DNA from: Acidimicrobiia bacterium
GTDB lineage: Bacteria; Actinomycetota; Acidimicrobiia; IMCC26256; PALSA-610
Assembly: GCA_027494135.1 (NCBI GenBank)
Contig: JAOSJK010000012.1
Span: 982,795 to 1,046,794, forward strand
Direction: 5' to 3'
DNA length: 64,000 bases
Shown: positions 62,896-64,000 of the stretch, one piece after another
Numbering within the stretch: position 1 is the first letter of the stretch
How the letters are laid out: every line of letters starts with the position of its first letter
Position numbers and translations under genes: made by a program
Notes under the pieces: generated by a model
What the model saw: the letters and a program-made list of their open reading frames with translations, nothing else
Databases searched by the model: none
What the model was told of the DNA's origin: nothing

Positions 62896-63731
62896 TACTC
62901 GCTCTTCCAGATCGCTCGTAGCGTCTCGATGCCCTGCTCGATTGCTCGCTCGAGTTCCGCCGGTGTCGGTCCGGTTACCGTGAGTTCCGCTCGATCGGCG
63001 AGCACGTGAGCCGTGTTGCGCATCTGTCGTTCCGTCTCGAGGGTGATCGCGACCGAGTGGTCGGAGTTCCTGAGCGTGGCGGCGGTCTCGGTCGTGGCCG
63101 CCTCGAAGATGATCGTTGCGATCGCCTCGCGAACGATCTCCGATGGGTCCGGCGGTGCGCCACCTTCGTTGGCCTCGAGGACCCACTGCGCGATCTCGGC
63201 CGCGGCGCGCCGCTCCTCGTCGTCCTCGATCGTCCCGTCGGGAAGCGGCCCGCACACCGCGCTGACGATCTGGCGCGTCACGTCGATCGGGTCGTCCACC
63301 GCCCGCAGCCGGTCGTAGTCGAGCCCGAGCTCGGCGAGGACCGTGGCGTTTCCTGTCCGGAGCGCGTACGCGGCCGCGGCGGCCCGGCCGGCTCGTGACG
63401 ACGAGCGGGCTGTGCTGCGCTGCGCGCCGCCACCCCGCCCACCTCCGCCTGCCCCCGGACCAGCCCGTCCTCCGCCTCCGCCTCCGCCCATACCGCCTGG
63501 GCCGTCTCCGCCGCCACTGGGGCGCGGTCGAAAGAGGCCGATCGTGGGGAGCAGGGACTCGGGCGGGAGCGGCGGGCGATCGGGTCGATTCTCGGGCGGA
63601 GGGCGATCGGGCGGTTCTCGGTCGTCCCCAGGCGGCGATGGCGGGGGACTGTCAAGCCAGTTCGTGATCTCATGCCGGAGGTCACCGCCCGCCGCGCCAC
63701 CTCCCCCGGTGTAGGAACCCTTCGTGCCCAC
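62895..63731 (-). CDS. qatB: QatB of the Qat anti-phage system
   Basis: 278 residues from GTG 63731 with GGAGG upstream. N-terminus MGTKGSYTGGGGAAGG followed by NWLDSPP, a Pro/Gly-rich disordered stretch with poly-Gly runs, then a helical C-terminal domain (AQRSTARSSSRAGRAAAAAYALRTG ... VLAELGLDYDRLRAVDD ... AIEQGIETLRAIWKSE). The Gly/Ser start and low-complexity linker fit QatB, and it lies between qatA and qatC; identification rests partly on order. Confidence 0.75.
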   Translation of the reverse strand: MGTKGSYTGGGGAAGGDLRHEITNWLDSPPPSPPGDDREPPDRPPPENRPDRPPLPPESLLPTIGLFRPRPSGGGDGPGGMGGGGGGGRAGPGAGGGGRGGGAQRSTARSSSRAGRAAAAAYALRTGNATVLAELGLDYDRLRAVDDPIDVTRQIVSAVCGPLPDGTIEDDEERRAAAEIAQWVLEANEGGAPPDPSEIVREAIATIIFEAATTETAATLRNSDHSVAITLETERQMRNTAHVLADRAELTVTGPTPAELERAIEQGIETLRAIWKSE

Positions 63732-63732
63732 C

Positions 63733-64000
63733 TCAGGAGCCTCCGCCGAGCGTCTTCAATGCGTTTCGGATTGGCGCTTTGGTGGCCTCGCCCGTCCACT
63801 TCTCGATCACGGCGTCGAAGCCGCTGGTGCCCGCGAACAGCAGGATCGTCGCCGGCTCCAGGTCGTCGGCCGGCGTCGTTCGGAGCAGCCGCACGGCGGT
63901 CTCCGTGGCGTTCGGGTGAAGTCGACACACTCGAAGCAACCCAGTGATCGCGGCCACCTGTTCGGACGGGCGGTCGCGTCCGAGCGCGCCAGATGTTGGG
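63733..64000 (-). CDS. qatA: QatA C-terminal end (partial, runs off the window)
   Basis: The frame is open from the right edge to TGA at 63733, two bases before qatB. Visible residues include GLLRVCRLHPNATETAVRLL and FAGTSGFDAVIEKWTGEATKAP. QatA is a KAP-family P-loop NTPase; only its tail is here, so the name depends on the qatB-C-D order. The track's M at 63957 is an internal GTG. Confidence 0.6.
   Translation of the reverse strand, partial: PTSGALGRDRPSEQVAAITGLLRVCRLHPNATETAVRLLRTTPADDLEPATILLFAGTSGFDAVIEKWTGEATKAPIRNALKTLGGGS

Overview
The window is strongly G+C-rich, uses GTG/TTG starts often and is packed with ATGA/GTGA start-stop overlaps. Gene content (CsoR, BlaI/M56, DevR/DevS-type kinase and regulator, F510_1955 protein, Rv2625c-like M50/CBS protease, Tad pili with a LysM-BTAD protein) points to a high-GC actinobacterium, possibly of the Acidimicrobiia; that placement is inference. 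Many long genes are broken by single-base indels, often at G or C runs (phosphoketolase alone has about five). They look like sequencing errors, so I annotate the reconstructed genes and say where frames change.

Layout. 1-3.2 kb: a metal-type operon tail (ArsR end, DUF3703, ICMT-like, cation-efflux-like), then a tyrosine integrase with repeated TTCCACC sites and a 3' fragment of tRNA-Met that marks an attachment site. 3.2-9.7 kb: DUF305 and ArsR genes with a palindromic operator, a minus-strand operon of tiny membrane proteins, and a csoR-copZ-membrane protein-cyclase/YHS-LOG operon. 9.7-14.7 kb: a repeat lipoprotein, a NarL/DevR-type response regulator with its GAF histidine kinase, and a DUF2933-like/beta-CASP/CBM48 operon. 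14.7-20.9 kb: a BlaI-M56 pair and thiol/redox genes (TlpA-like, CcdA, two Lgt-like proteins, F510_1955). 20.9-30.3 kb: methyltransferase, P1B ATPase with a CPD motif, EamA, membrane rhodanese, an orphan cytochrome b operon, M50/CBS protease and CFA-type synthase. 30.3-42.5 kb: one apparent minus-strand operon of 11 genes: receiver-like protein, cupredoxin-CopA-YHS, SHOCT, small membrane protein, methyltransferase, HTH-YHS, phosphoketolase, acetate kinase, HAD-GH65 phosphorylase, and two small proteins. 42.7-47.1 kb: two small proteins, an ABC exporter, a blue-copper lipoprotein and an alpha/beta hydrolase. 47.2-58.4 kb: a full Tad/Flp pilus locus. 58.5-64 kb: a minus-strand defence operon, Qat (qatA end, qatB, qatC, qatD) followed by two further genes, one with an AlbA_2/Schlafen-like domain.

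Two regulons appear to tie the middle of the window together. A BlaI/CopY-like operator, C[T/G]ACA-N3-TGT[A/C]G, occurs five times: upstream of a small membrane protein gene, between blaI and tlpA, and before the CrgA-like, rhodanese and cupredoxin genes. A second element of two abutting 10-bp units, best copy GCCATCCGGGGCCACTACGG, occurs in eight or nine intergenic regions, always upstream of an operon start. I infer that it is the binding site of the DevR-like regulator encoded at its centre. Its putative targets (metal pumps, cytochrome b, M50/CBS protease, phosphoketolase-acetate kinase, glycoside phosphorylase) would make a low-oxygen/redox and fermentation programme.
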